Below, in pieces: positions 1 to 5,775 of a stretch of 41,654 nt of DNA. A program made the translations under genes and the position numbers. Source of the DNA: a virus; IMG/VR virus record IMGVR_UViG_3300023284_000197, positions 1 through 41,654 of that record; one strand, 5' to 3'. Below the pieces are notes generated by a model. It was not told the DNA's origin and ran no database searches. It saw only the letters and a list, made by a program, of their open reading frames with translations. Within the stretch, counting starts at the first letter, position 1. Every line of letters begins with the position of its first letter.

Positions 1-144
1 ATTAAGCGCGAAATCTACGGCAGCATTACAGGCCGCCTCGATCTGCCTCAAGGATGGGATGGCGATTTTATTAAGCTTCCCGATCACATTAAAGATGAGG
101 CGGTGCGGTCATATGTTAACGCCATTGTGCAGCACGGCGACTCC
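1..144. repeat. Terminal direct repeat, left copy (circular overlap)
   Basis: These 144 bases are identical to 41511-41654. A gene reads straight across the joint (ATG at 41496, stop at 493-495). The simplest reading is a circular or circularly permuted genome of 41,510 bp whose assembly overlaps itself. A physical terminal repeat is less likely, because the repeat falls inside a gene. Confidence 0.95.
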
Positions 145-495
145 CTGTGGTCGGCTGAACATTTCCCGGCAGCTTTTGGTGGTCGGATTATGCAAAAAGG
201 CTTAATTCAAAACTTATACACCAACCCCTTGCGTTTTTCGGAGATATGGGCGGGTGTTGTTGATGGCGCGCAATCCAAAGACGATTTGGATGAGTGTTTC
301 AGTTGCGAGGCTTTGTGGCTGGTCGATGAGGCCATACAGAGTGCTTTTGAATTGCTGCAAGACGACCACCTTGAGTTCGCCAAAACCGTTACTGATAAAT
401 GGTACGACTACACAGAAACTGTGCTGCAGGATGTTATTAAGCCGCTATGGGATCTTGAAGAGGCGCACCGAATGCTTGAGAGGAAAACAGGATGA
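1..495 (+). CDS. Hypothetical early phage protein, 3' part (gene starts at 41496)
   Basis: The frame is open from base 1 and ends at 493-495. Joined through the terminal overlap it starts at ATG 41496 and encodes 169 residues beginning MNIENIKREIYG. The start overlaps the stop of the KilA-N gene (ATGA), so the two genes are probably translationally coupled. The protein is acidic and soluble-looking with no membrane segment. I do not recognise the family. By position it belongs to the operon leading into the recombination genes and may work with the antirepressor; that role is inference from context only. Confidence 0.8.
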   Translation: MKREIYGSITGRLDLPQGWDGDFIKLPDHIKDEAVRSYVNAIVQHGDSLWSAEHFPAAFGGRIMQKGLIQNLYTNPLRFSEIWAGVVDGAQSKDDLDECFSCEALWLVDEAIQSAFELLQDDHLEFAKTVTDKWYDYTETVLQDVIKPLWDLEEAHRMLERKTG

Positions 496-641
496 GCGAC
501 TTTATCATTGATTTTCTTCGTGGTCAGTGGGATTGCGAAGAAGGCAAGCCCCGCAAACAAAATGAATCCGTCGCCTATAACCGGGGGTATTCCTCGCAGT
601 CTACAGCGGATAACGGCAGCGCAATTATAAGGGGAAGATGA
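492..641 (+). CDS. Small hypothetical phage protein, 49 aa
   Basis: ATG 492 lies four bases before the stop of the upstream gene, and the TGA at 639-641 overlaps the next start, so this is a tightly packed operon gene. The product begins MSDFIIDFLRGQWDCEEGKP and contains YNRGY. This D-F-x-R-G ... G-x-P-x-K ... Y-x-R-G-Y pattern is one I associate with small conserved phage proteins lying next to recombination genes. No function is known to me. There is no membrane segment and only one cysteine. Confidence 0.7.
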   Translation: MSDFIIDFLRGQWDCEEGKPRKQNESVAYNRGYSSQSTADNGSAIIRGR

Positions 642-1264
642 TGAGCGAAAAAAATATTTATCAACGCATTAACGCCGTAATGTCAGAGTGCGAGTACCTG
701 CAAAAAAAGCAGGCGCAGCAGGGCAAGGGCATCAAATACGATGAGGTTATGGCAATGCTAAGAGACCTCTTGATTAAGAACGGCATTGTTATGGTGGTGC
801 GCCAAAAATCAATGGAACAGATTGGAGGTCTTGAAGGTAAGAACCAGAAAATCTACCAGGGCGAGTACGAAATGGATTTGATTAACATGGATGATCCCGC
901 CCAAATTGTAACCCATTCGGCATTTGCGCACGGCATGGACGGTGGAGACAAAGCCCCCGGTAAGGCCCAAACCTATGCGGTAAAAATCATGCTGGTCAAG
1001 GGCTTTGGAATCGAAACCGGCGAAGACGAGGAAAGCCGATCCGAAAAAATGGAGCGGTTAAATACGATCACCCCCGAACAAGCAGCGCAGCTGATGCCCT
1101 ACTGCCTTGATCACGTTGACGGGTCTCTGGTCTGGACGAAAACGGGGCAACAGTTAGCCAATGCTTACCGAATAGCTCGACTGGAAGACCTGCCCGCCTC
1201 TAAATTTAATGAGGCTTTAGGCCGTTGCGAGCAACGGGAAGCCAAAAAGGATAAAGCCGCATGA
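638..1264 (+). CDS. erf: ERF-family single-strand annealing protein
   Basis: The 208-residue protein has the ERF pattern: an N-terminal helical region (IYQRINAVMSE), then GIKYDEVMAMLRDLLIKNGIV, a beta-rich core, and an AQTYAVKIMLVKGFGIETGEDEE segment matching the conserved A-x-TYA-x-K-x-x-L ... F-x-I-x-T-x-x-D-x-D motif. ERF proteins bind and anneal single-stranded DNA during phage recombination and genome circularisation. The partner exonuclease follows with an ATGA-type overlap and SSB is next, a complete SynExo-type module. ATG 638 and ATG 641 are both possible starts, with GGGGA just upstream. Confidence 0.88.
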   Translation: MMSEKNIYQRINAVMSECEYLQKKQAQQGKGIKYDEVMAMLRDLLIKNGIVMVVRQKSMEQIGGLEGKNQKIYQGEYEMDLINMDDPAQIVTHSAFAHGMDGGDKAPGKAQTYAVKIMLVKGFGIETGEDEESRSEKMERLNTITPEQAAQLMPYCLDHVDGSLVWTKTGQQLANAYRIARLEDLPASKFNEALGRCEQREAKKDKAA

Positions 1265-1875
1265 ACATGATAGCGAATATTCAGCAGGGCTCGGACGAGT
1301 GGCGACGCCTCCGGCTTGGGAAAGTCACAGCGTCTTGCTTTAGCGCGGTGCTTTCAAAAGGTAAGGGCTCTGCGCCCTCAAAAACCCGACACTCTTATAT
1401 GTTGCAACTGGCCGCTGAAATTATTACCGGAGAACCGCAAGATAATTTCACAAATAAGTACATGGAATGGGGCAATCAGTGTGAACCGCAAGCCCGGTCA
1501 ATGTACGAATTTGACACGTCTCTGGAGGTTGAAGAGGTTGGGTTTATTGAACACAACGATCATGTGGGTGTAAGCCCTGACGGAATGGTCGGTGATAGCG
1601 GTATGCTTGAAATTAAATGCCCTAAGACAACAACGCAAATAGAGCGCTACCTGGCCGGTAACTTTCCTGCCTGCTACAAGGCGCAAGTCCAGGGCCAGCT
1701 ATGGGTTGCAGAGCGCGAATGGAGCGACTTTGTGAGCTTTGACCCTCGCATTAACAGCTCCGCCAGCTTCTTTAAAATCCGCGTAGACCGTGATGATGAA
1801 TATATTGGTCTGCTCAGAGACGGTGTATATAAATTTGTTGACGAGCTTTTAGCTCTTATTGAAAAAATCAGGTGA
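1261..1875 (+). CDS. YqaJ/lambda-Exo-like recombination exonuclease
   Basis: The 204-residue protein is a PD-(D/E)XK nuclease of the lambda exonuclease/YqaJ class. It starts with the typical QGSDEWRRLRLGKVTAS segment. The catalytic motifs are visible: Glu75 (GNQCEPQAR), Asp107 (GVSPDGMVG), and Glu117 with Lys119 (LEIKCPK). The enzyme resects one strand of double-stranded ends so that the upstream ERF protein can anneal the product. It overlaps erf by four bases. After the TGA the same frame stays open for 33 more codons with protein-like composition (described separately). Confidence 0.9.
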   Translation: MNMIANIQQGSDEWRRLRLGKVTASCFSAVLSKGKGSAPSKTRHSYMLQLAAEIITGEPQDNFTNKYMEWGNQCEPQARSMYEFDTSLEVEEVGFIEHNDHVGVSPDGMVGDSGMLEIKCPKTTTQIERYLAGNFPACYKAQVQGQLWVAEREWSDFVSFDPRINSSASFFKIRVDRDDEYIGLLRDGVYKFVDELLALIEKIR

Positions 1876-1977
1876 ATCAAAGGCTGCGCCCAATACAAGC
1901 TAGGGGTGGAGGAATACAACCGCGACGATGTTGATAAAGTTCGCAAAATTTATCACCGTATGACGTTTAAGGGGTAA
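1876..1977 (+). other. In-frame protein-like extension after the exonuclease stop
   Basis: Thirty-three sense codons follow the exonuclease TGA in the same frame and end at TAA 1975-1977, three bases before the ssb start. The reading contains GVEEYNRDDVDKVRKIYHRM, a charged, helix-like and natural-looking sequence. GTG 1906 could start a 23-residue peptide but has no clear Shine-Dalgarno. It may be a separate micro-gene, a readthrough tail, or a decayed gene. Confidence 0.35.
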
Positions 1978-1980
1978 GAA

Positions 1981-2532
1981 ATGAGCAAAGGTATCAACAA
2001 AGTAATCATCATCGGCAATTGCGGCCAAGACCCTGAAACCCGACATTTTCCAGACGGCGGCGCGGTCACTAATCTCAGCATTGCCACCTCAGAAAGCTGG
2101 AAGGACAAGAAAACTGGGCAGACTCAGGAACGGACTGAGTGGCACAGGGTTGTATGCCGAGATCGCGGCAATTACCGGCTGGGGCAAATCGCCGGTGAGT
2201 ACCTGAAAAAAGGCAGCAAGGTTTATATCGAAGGCTCACTGCGCACCCGCAAGTGGCAGGGCCAGGACGGCCAGGATCGCTACACCACCGAGATCATCGC
2301 CAGTGAAATGCAAATGCTCGACGGCGTAAGCAAAGCCGGTGTACCGCAACCACAGGCTGGGCAGCAGGCACCACAACAACAGCCACAACAGCAGCACCAG
2401 GCACCACAGCAACAGCCGCAGCAGAATTATCAGGCACCGCAGCAGAACTATCAGCAGCCACAGCAGCAGGCACCGCAGCAAGCGCCTCAGCAGGACAACG
2501 GCTTCGATGATCCCAATGAAATTCCATTTTAG
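1981..2532 (+). CDS. ssb: Single-stranded DNA-binding protein (SSB)
   Basis: The N-terminal 110 residues form a bacterial-type OB fold ([21 protein letters not shown], then WHRVVC and [19 protein letters not shown]). The protein ends in the classic acidic tip FDDPNEIPF, which recruits recombination and repair partners. The linker between them (about residues 118-170) is extremely rich in glutamine, proline and alanine, from CAG/CAA/CCA codons. SSB coats single-stranded DNA made by the exonuclease and during replication. The length of 183 residues is normal. Only the low-complexity linker is unusual and probably length-variable. Confidence 0.96.
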   Translation: MSKGINKVIIIGNCGQDPETRHFPDGGAVTNLSIATSESWKDKKTGQTQERTEWHRVVCRDRGNYRLGQIAGEYLKKGSKVYIEGSLRTRKWQGQDGQDRYTTEIIASEMQMLDGVSKAGVPQPQAGQQAPQQQPQQQHQAPQQQPQQNYQAPQQNYQQPQQQAPQQAPQQDNGFDDPNEIPF

Positions 2533-2546
2533 GAGGCTGAATTCAA

Positions 2547-2915
2547 ATGTTTGCGGATTATGAAGCCTGGAAGAAACTGATCGCCTCCAAAACGGCAGAC
2601 TCAGAGATTGTGGAATGCCCTCACTGTGAGGGCGATGGCGTTATTTGCGAGGATTGCTGTGAGTGTGGGCATGAAAGTGAGCGAGAATGCTGCGAATGCG
2701 ACGGTCGCGGAGATATTAGATTTGGTGACTTATGCAAGCATGGCCTGAATATTTACTTTTTGTTAGCTCGGTACGAAGAGGCTGTTCTTGAAGACTTTAA
2801 GTACCTGTCTGGCTGGATTGGACAGTTCGATGCTATTGGCGAGTTAGCAAAAATAAATCACACTGCTTACTCAAAAGTCAGCTCCCATGAATTACAGATA
2901 AGGGCATTGGTATGA
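2547..2915 (+). CDS. Zinc-finger protein with DnaJ-like CxxCxGxG motifs
   Basis: The 122-residue protein carries CPHCEGDG at residues 24-31, CEDCCECG, and CCECDGRGD, arranged like the zinc-binding repeats of the DnaJ cysteine-rich domain. They probably hold one or two zinc ions. The C-terminal half is helical and unmatched. AGGAGG just upstream of ATG 2547 is a strong ribosome site. Such proteins are common next to SSB in phage early operons, and the role is unknown. Confidence 0.75.
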   Translation: MFADYEAWKKLIASKTADSEIVECPHCEGDGVICEDCCECGHESERECCECDGRGDIRFGDLCKHGLNIYFLLARYEEAVLEDFKYLSGWIGQFDAIGELAKINHTAYSKVSSHELQIRALV

Positions 2916-3274
2916 CTCCGCTCCAGATAGAAATCCTACTCCATTACCACTACTCACCGAGAGACTACCCTAACTTGTCGCCGCCATCACAACAGGACGC
3001 TATAAGCTATTTTTTAAACTCGGGATTTTTAACCAAAACTGATCTGCATGAAGATATGCCAGCGACCACGCCGAATTATCAGTCAACTGAGAAGTTAGAT
3101 GCGTTTTGCAGGGCGCTTTGTTCTGTCCCGGAGCCGGTACAGAGATGGGATGTGGGGCCGTCGTGCTGTGGGGGCGCGATAGAAAAAGCGCACATGGCTG
3201 GTCAGATTGATGCTGGCGTTGATCCAAGTCTGAGTAATGCGCAAGCATACTTTAAGGGGTTGGCGAGAGCATAA
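2912..3274 (+). CDS. Hypothetical phage protein, 120 aa
   Basis: The start (GTATGAC) overlaps the stop of the zinc-finger gene by four bases. The N-terminus, MTPLQIEILLHYHYSPRDYP, resembles small phage proteins that start TPLQIEILLHYH, a family I recognise by pattern but cannot assign a function. There is a CC pair at mid-protein (GPSCCGG) and no membrane segment. Confidence 0.7.
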   Translation: MTPLQIEILLHYHYSPRDYPNLSPPSQQDAISYFLNSGFLTKTDLHEDMPATTPNYQSTEKLDAFCRALCSVPEPVQRWDVGPSCCGGAIEKAHMAGQIDAGVDPSLSNAQAYFKGLARA

Positions 3275-3300
3275 ACATTAGCTAAGCCGCTTGTGCAGCT

Positions 3301-3320
3301 GAATTATTGAGGATAGTAAT
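3301..3320 (+). repeat. Start-adjacent repeat, family A copy 1
   Basis: This is a 20-bp block, GAATTATTGAGGATAGTAAT, directly abutting the GTG start at 3321. The same block with two changes abuts the starts at 39171 and 39399. It contains the Shine-Dalgarno (TTGAGGA). Confidence 0.8.
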
Positions 3321-3533
3321 GTGGTAGAGATAAGGTTAAAGCTACGGTGTTGCCCCTTCTGCGGTAGCAGAACAGATACTACAAATGACAGGCCATACCT
3401 TTCCGGCGGTGAGTATGTCGCTCAATGTGGAAATCCAGGCTGCGAAGCTGAGATAAGAGCTCCCACCCTTGGTGAATGCTTTAAAAGGTGGAACCGCCGA
3501 ATTCGTCAATTTAAAAGCGCAACCCCGATATAG
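3321..3533 (+). CDS. Lar-like zinc-ribbon protein (possible restriction alleviation)
   Basis: The 70-residue protein shows the Lar-family pattern: an N-terminal CPFCGS knuckle at residues 11-16, a second pair C-x4-C (CGNPGCEA), and a C-terminal A/C-x-x-x-W-N-R-R. Lar of prophage Rac modulates EcoKI restriction, and many phages carry short relatives of unproven role. GTG 3321 is chosen because ATG 3319 runs into a stop after two codons. A family A repeat supplies the ribosome site. Confidence 0.7.
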   Translation: MVEIRLKLRCCPFCGSRTDTTNDRPYLSGGEYVAQCGNPGCEAEIRAPTLGECFKRWNRRIRQFKSATPI

Positions 3534-3546
3534 AAACAAAGAGGAA
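3525..3546 (+). repeat. Start-adjacent repeat, family B copy 1
   Basis: This 22-bp block begins CCGATATAGAAACAAAGAGG and is identical to 3829-3850. It holds the stop codon of the upstream gene (TAG) and the Shine-Dalgarno (GAGGAA) for ATG 3553. Confidence 0.85.
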
Positions 3547-3552
3547 CTGAGC

Positions 3553-3828
3553 ATGTCCTGGGAAATGGAATCTATCACACACCCGGTCGCCAGAAAGGAC
3601 TACAGGTGCCAGGCTGCCGAATGGATTGATCGTGTTGGACTGCGCGAGGAAGACTACGATCCTGCCGACCTGGAATCCATCAATAAAGCCAGAGAAGAGG
3701 GCTGGAAAATATTAAAAGGCACTGCATACATAAAAGTGCGTGGAAAATGGGACGGCGAATTTTGTACTTTTAGGGCTAGACCTGAGCTGAATGATATATG
3801 CCAAGAGTATGACATTTATTCTGATTAA
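3553..3828 (+). CDS. Hypothetical phage protein, 91 aa
   Basis: The product starts MSWEMESITHPVARKDYRCQAAEWI. ATG 3553 is preferred over an earlier start at 3469 because GAGGAA lies seven bases upstream and the earlier start would lie inside the Lar-like gene. HPVARKDYRCQAAEW resembles the start of small phage proteins containing a C-x-A-C knuckle, but here only one cysteine of such a knuckle is present. No function is known. Confidence 0.72.
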   Translation: MSWEMESITHPVARKDYRCQAAEWIDRVGLREEDYDPADLESINKAREEGWKILKGTAYIKVRGKWDGEFCTFRARPELNDICQEYDIYSD

Positions 3829-3850
3829 CCGATATAGAAACAAAGAGGAA
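3829..3850 (+). repeat. Start-adjacent repeat, family B copy 2
   Basis: Identical 22-bp copy of 3525-3546. It carries the GAGGAA ribosome site for ATG 3857. Confidence 0.85.
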
Positions 3851-3856
3851 TTGAAA

Positions 3857-3967
3857 ATGAGCGATCAAATTGAATACATAATCAGGTGCAAGCTCCCATC
3901 GCCTCCCCGTGTTGGTTGCAGCTGTGCTGAATGCTCAGAAGAAATGCTGAAATGGATGGAGACATGA
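3857..3967 (+). CDS. Small cysteine-containing protein, 36 aa
   Basis: ATG 3857 has GAGGAA seven bases upstream, inside the second family B repeat. The product is MSDQIEYIIRCKLPSPPRVG followed by CSCAEC and a helical tail. The C-x-C-x2-C cluster plus an earlier cysteine could bind zinc. The TGA overlaps the next ATG. It is short, but the ribosome site, overlap and repeat context support translation. Confidence 0.55.
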   Translation: MSDQIEYIIRCKLPSPPRVGCSCAECSEEMLKWMET

Positions 3968-4140
3968 GTGATATCTACTTCAGCGAAGAAAAAGTCAAAG
4001 AACTGATTACTCACGAGAACTGGGAGCTTGTCCGAGTGACCGCCCATTACAGGCTTCGACAAAAAGAAAAAATTTATACGATGACCATGTGTTTTGAATT
4101 AGGCGACGACTTTGCAGAGAAGTACTTAACCGGTATATAG
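3964..4140 (+). CDS. Hypothetical phage protein, 58 aa
   Basis: ATG 3964 overlaps the preceding stop (ATGA) and has GGAG just upstream. An ATG at 3931 would extend into the previous gene and is rejected. The product begins MSDIYFSEEKVKELITHENW. It is small, mixed alpha/beta and soluble, with no recognised family. Confidence 0.6.
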   Translation: MSDIYFSEEKVKELITHENWELVRVTAHYRLRQKEKIYTMTMCFELGDDFAEKYLTGI

Positions 4141-4142
4141 AA

Positions 4143-4370
4143 ATGCACCTATGGCTGTCAAAAGAGGAAGTCCGCGAACTGACCGGAAAAGTTCAGAAGC
4201 AGGCACAAAAGCGCCAGTTGACAGCGTTAGGCTATCATTGGAACGAGCATACCGACGGTTCATTCGTGGTTCCAACTGCCCAGTTTATGACTCCGCAGGC
4301 GAATGCACCCACAGCAGAGATTTACAAATTAGACTTCTCAGGTTTAGGCAATGGCGCCGAAGCAGCGTAA
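4143..4370 (+). CDS. DUF4224-like protein next to integrase
   Basis: The 75-residue protein fits the DUF4224 pattern: a leading L-(S/T)-x-E-E-(V/L)-x-E-L-TG (residues 5-15), then Q-x-x-x-L-x-x-L-G-Y and a short V-x-P strand. DUF4224 proteins are typically encoded immediately before phage tyrosine integrases, as here, and are thought to act as small DNA-binding or directionality factors; that role is not proven. The last 20 bases overlap the integrase start. Confidence 0.75.
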   Translation: MHLWLSKEEVRELTGKVQKQAQKRQLTALGYHWNEHTDGSFVVPTAQFMTPQANAPTAEIYKLDFSGLGNGAEAA

Positions 4371-5484
4371 TAAATCGAATAAGCGCTACCCGACGAACTG
4401 GCGGGCGCGCAAGCGTGGCAACAGATATTACATCACATTCCGCTGTCCTCAATCTGCAAGGCATTTGTGGGGCGATAAGAGCGAGCCTACCCTCGGCATA
4501 GGCGACACACTGCACGAGGCCGAGAGGAAAGCACACGAAGCCTGGGCCGAGAAAATCCATTGCTCAGAAACCCCGTACACCATGGGCGCGGCGTTTGACC
4601 GGTACGAGGCCGAAGTGGTGCCGAAGAAAGCCCCGGCAACACAAAAATCCAATCTCTACAGCCTGAGGCGATTGCGCAGCGTGATCCCCGCCGACATGCC
4701 AGTCACCGCGTTTGAAACGCACCACGCCTACGCCTACCAGGATCAGTGTGCACGCCTGGAGAGCAAGAAAAAAGCCAACCTGGACACGGAGGTATTGTCC
4801 CACCTGTTTACAAAGTGCCTGGAGTGGGGAACGCCGCGGCTAAAAGAACACCCCATCCGCGGTAAAATGAAGAAATTGTCATTGCCGCCGCGGGACAGAT
4901 ACATTGAAGATTGGGAACTGGATGCCCTGCTGTCGGTCTCCTGCCCTATGCTGGCGGCTTATATCCCGCTCAAGCATGCCCTGGGCATCGACAAGTGCAT
5001 AATGCTGCGAATACAGCTCAGAGACATCAAAGAGGACTGTTTAAGCATCCCTAAGCGCACCAAAATCAAAAGTAACCCCAAGGCCAAGGCCAAAGACTAC
5101 CCGTTCTACAGCGAGGGAGAGAGTACCGGGCTGAAGGAGCTGATCGACGATGTGCTGGCCTGGCGAAAAAAGCACGTCAAAGTGTTGTCTCCGCATCTGT
5201 TTTGTACCTCACTGGGCAGACCCTACATTCAGGAGGACGGCACTACAGAGGCGTTTAACAGCGCGTGGCAGCGGGACATGACAAAAGTTTTGGAAGAAAC
5301 AGCGTTGACTGAGAAATTCACCGAGCACGACATCTGCGCAAAGGCAGCCTCAGATATTGAAACCCTGGAACAAGCGGCTGCGCTGCGCGGTCACTTAAAC
5401 ACGTCGACCACGGAAAAAATCTACCGCCGCAAGCCGAAAAAAGTAATACCGTTGGACACCCGAAGAGGGGGTAAGAAATCGTGA
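4351..5484 (+). CDS. int: Phage tyrosine integrase with altered catalytic arginines
   Basis: The 377-residue protein has an N-terminal arm-binding region (residues 15-35, RKRGNRYYITFR), a SAM-like core-binding domain (about 75-165) and a C-terminal catalytic domain. His326, His348 (RGHLN) and the nucleophile Tyr358 (TTEKIYRRKP) are present. The first catalytic arginine, expected in TG-x-R-x-G, is replaced by Asp214 (LGIDKCIML). The second, expected in HDLRAK, is Cys329 (HDICAK), one C-to-T change away from CGC. Such a protein would be predicted to be impaired. It lies directly beside attP, as expected for a site-specific integrase. Confidence 0.88.
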   Translation: MAPKQRNKSNKRYPTNWRARKRGNRYYITFRCPQSARHLWGDKSEPTLGIGDTLHEAERKAHEAWAEKIHCSETPYTMGAAFDRYEAEVVPKKAPATQKSNLYSLRRLRSVIPADMPVTAFETHHAYAYQDQCARLESKKKANLDTEVLSHLFTKCLEWGTPRLKEHPIRGKMKKLSLPPRDRYIEDWELDALLSVSCPMLAAYIPLKHALGIDKCIMLRIQLRDIKEDCLSIPKRTKIKSNPKAKAKDYPFYSEGESTGLKELIDDVLAWRKKHVKVLSPHLFCTSLGRPYIQEDGTTEAFNSAWQRDMTKVLEETALTEKFTEHDICAKAASDIETLEQAAALRGHLNTSTTEKIYRRKPKKVIPLDTRRGGKKS

Positions 5485-5493
5485 AAACTGCGC

Positions 5494-5509
5494 GGGAATG
5501 GGACAAGAT
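5494..5509 (+). promoter_or_regulatory. Candidate integrase arm-type site, left
   Basis: GGGAATGGGACAAGAT recurs with one change at 5745-5760 (GGGAATGGGACAGGAT), on the other side of the att core. A shorter GTGGGACAAA lies at 5517-5526 and an inverted TGTCCC at 5683-5688. Direct repeats flanking a core are typical of integrase arm sites. Confidence 0.5.
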
Positions 5510-5529
5510 AGCGCTTGTGGGACAAACCG

Positions 5530-5565
5530 AAAAACAAAGGGCCTGCACAATCTCTGCAAGCCCTT
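5530..5565 (-). terminator. Intrinsic terminator downstream of the reconstituted tRNA-Lys end
   Basis: Read on the minus strand, a stem of AAGGGC, one mismatch and four more pairs, with a 7-base loop, is followed by TTTGTTTTT. It lies just after the CCA end of the tRNA 3' half. It could end the host tRNA-Lys transcript in the lysogen, and the late operon transcript on the circular genome. Confidence 0.6.
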
Positions 5566-5582
5566 GATTCTAATGATAAAAT

Positions 5583-5630
5583 TGGTGGGTCGTGAGCGAC
5601 TCGAACGCTCGACCAATTGGTTAAAAGCCA
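5583..5630 (-). other. attP core: 3' half of a tRNA-Lys(UUU) gene
   Basis: On the minus strand the segment reads as the anticodon loop CTTTTAA, a variable loop, a perfect T-arm (GAGCG/CGCTC with loop TTCGAGT), the acceptor strand ACGACCC and ACCA. The 5' half of a tRNA is absent: pairing of the anticodon stem breaks at its second position, marking the edge of identity. Phages using tyrosine integrases commonly carry the 3' end of the target tRNA, so that integration restores the gene. The core is about 48 bp and 100 bp from int. Confidence 0.88.
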
Positions 5631-5694
5631 GCGGCATTTTAAGGATATTTGTCTTTTAAATCAAGTAGTTAAGTGCTTGGCCTGTCCCGCTAGT

Positions 5695-5710
5695 CTGTAC
5701 AAACGTACAG
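5695..5710. promoter_or_regulatory. LexA-like box / perfect palindrome
   Basis: CTGTACAAACGTACAG fits the gammaproteobacterial SOS box CTGT-N8-ACAG and is a 6+6 bp palindrome. No start codon follows closely on either strand, so it may instead be an integrase or excision-factor site, or a hairpin. Confidence 0.4.
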
Positions 5711-5744
5711 TTCGCAAGTTATTGATTTCATTAGATACGAGTTT

Positions 5745-5760
5745 GGGAATGGGACAGGAT
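5745..5760 (+). promoter_or_regulatory. Candidate integrase arm-type site, right
   Basis: Second copy (15/16 identical) of the 5494-5509 direct repeat, lying between the att core and the end of the late operon. Confidence 0.5.
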
Positions 5761-5775
5761 TTTAACCGGATTTAT

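Noticed and set aside
2236-2527. Minus-strand ORFs opposite the ssb linker
   Set aside because: Low-complexity shadows of CAG/CAA repeats with leucine/valine runs and no start context.
5583-5640. A complete phage-encoded tRNA-Lys gene
   Set aside because: Only the 3' half is present. The acceptor 5' strand, D-arm and half of the anticodon stem are missing, so it is an attachment site.
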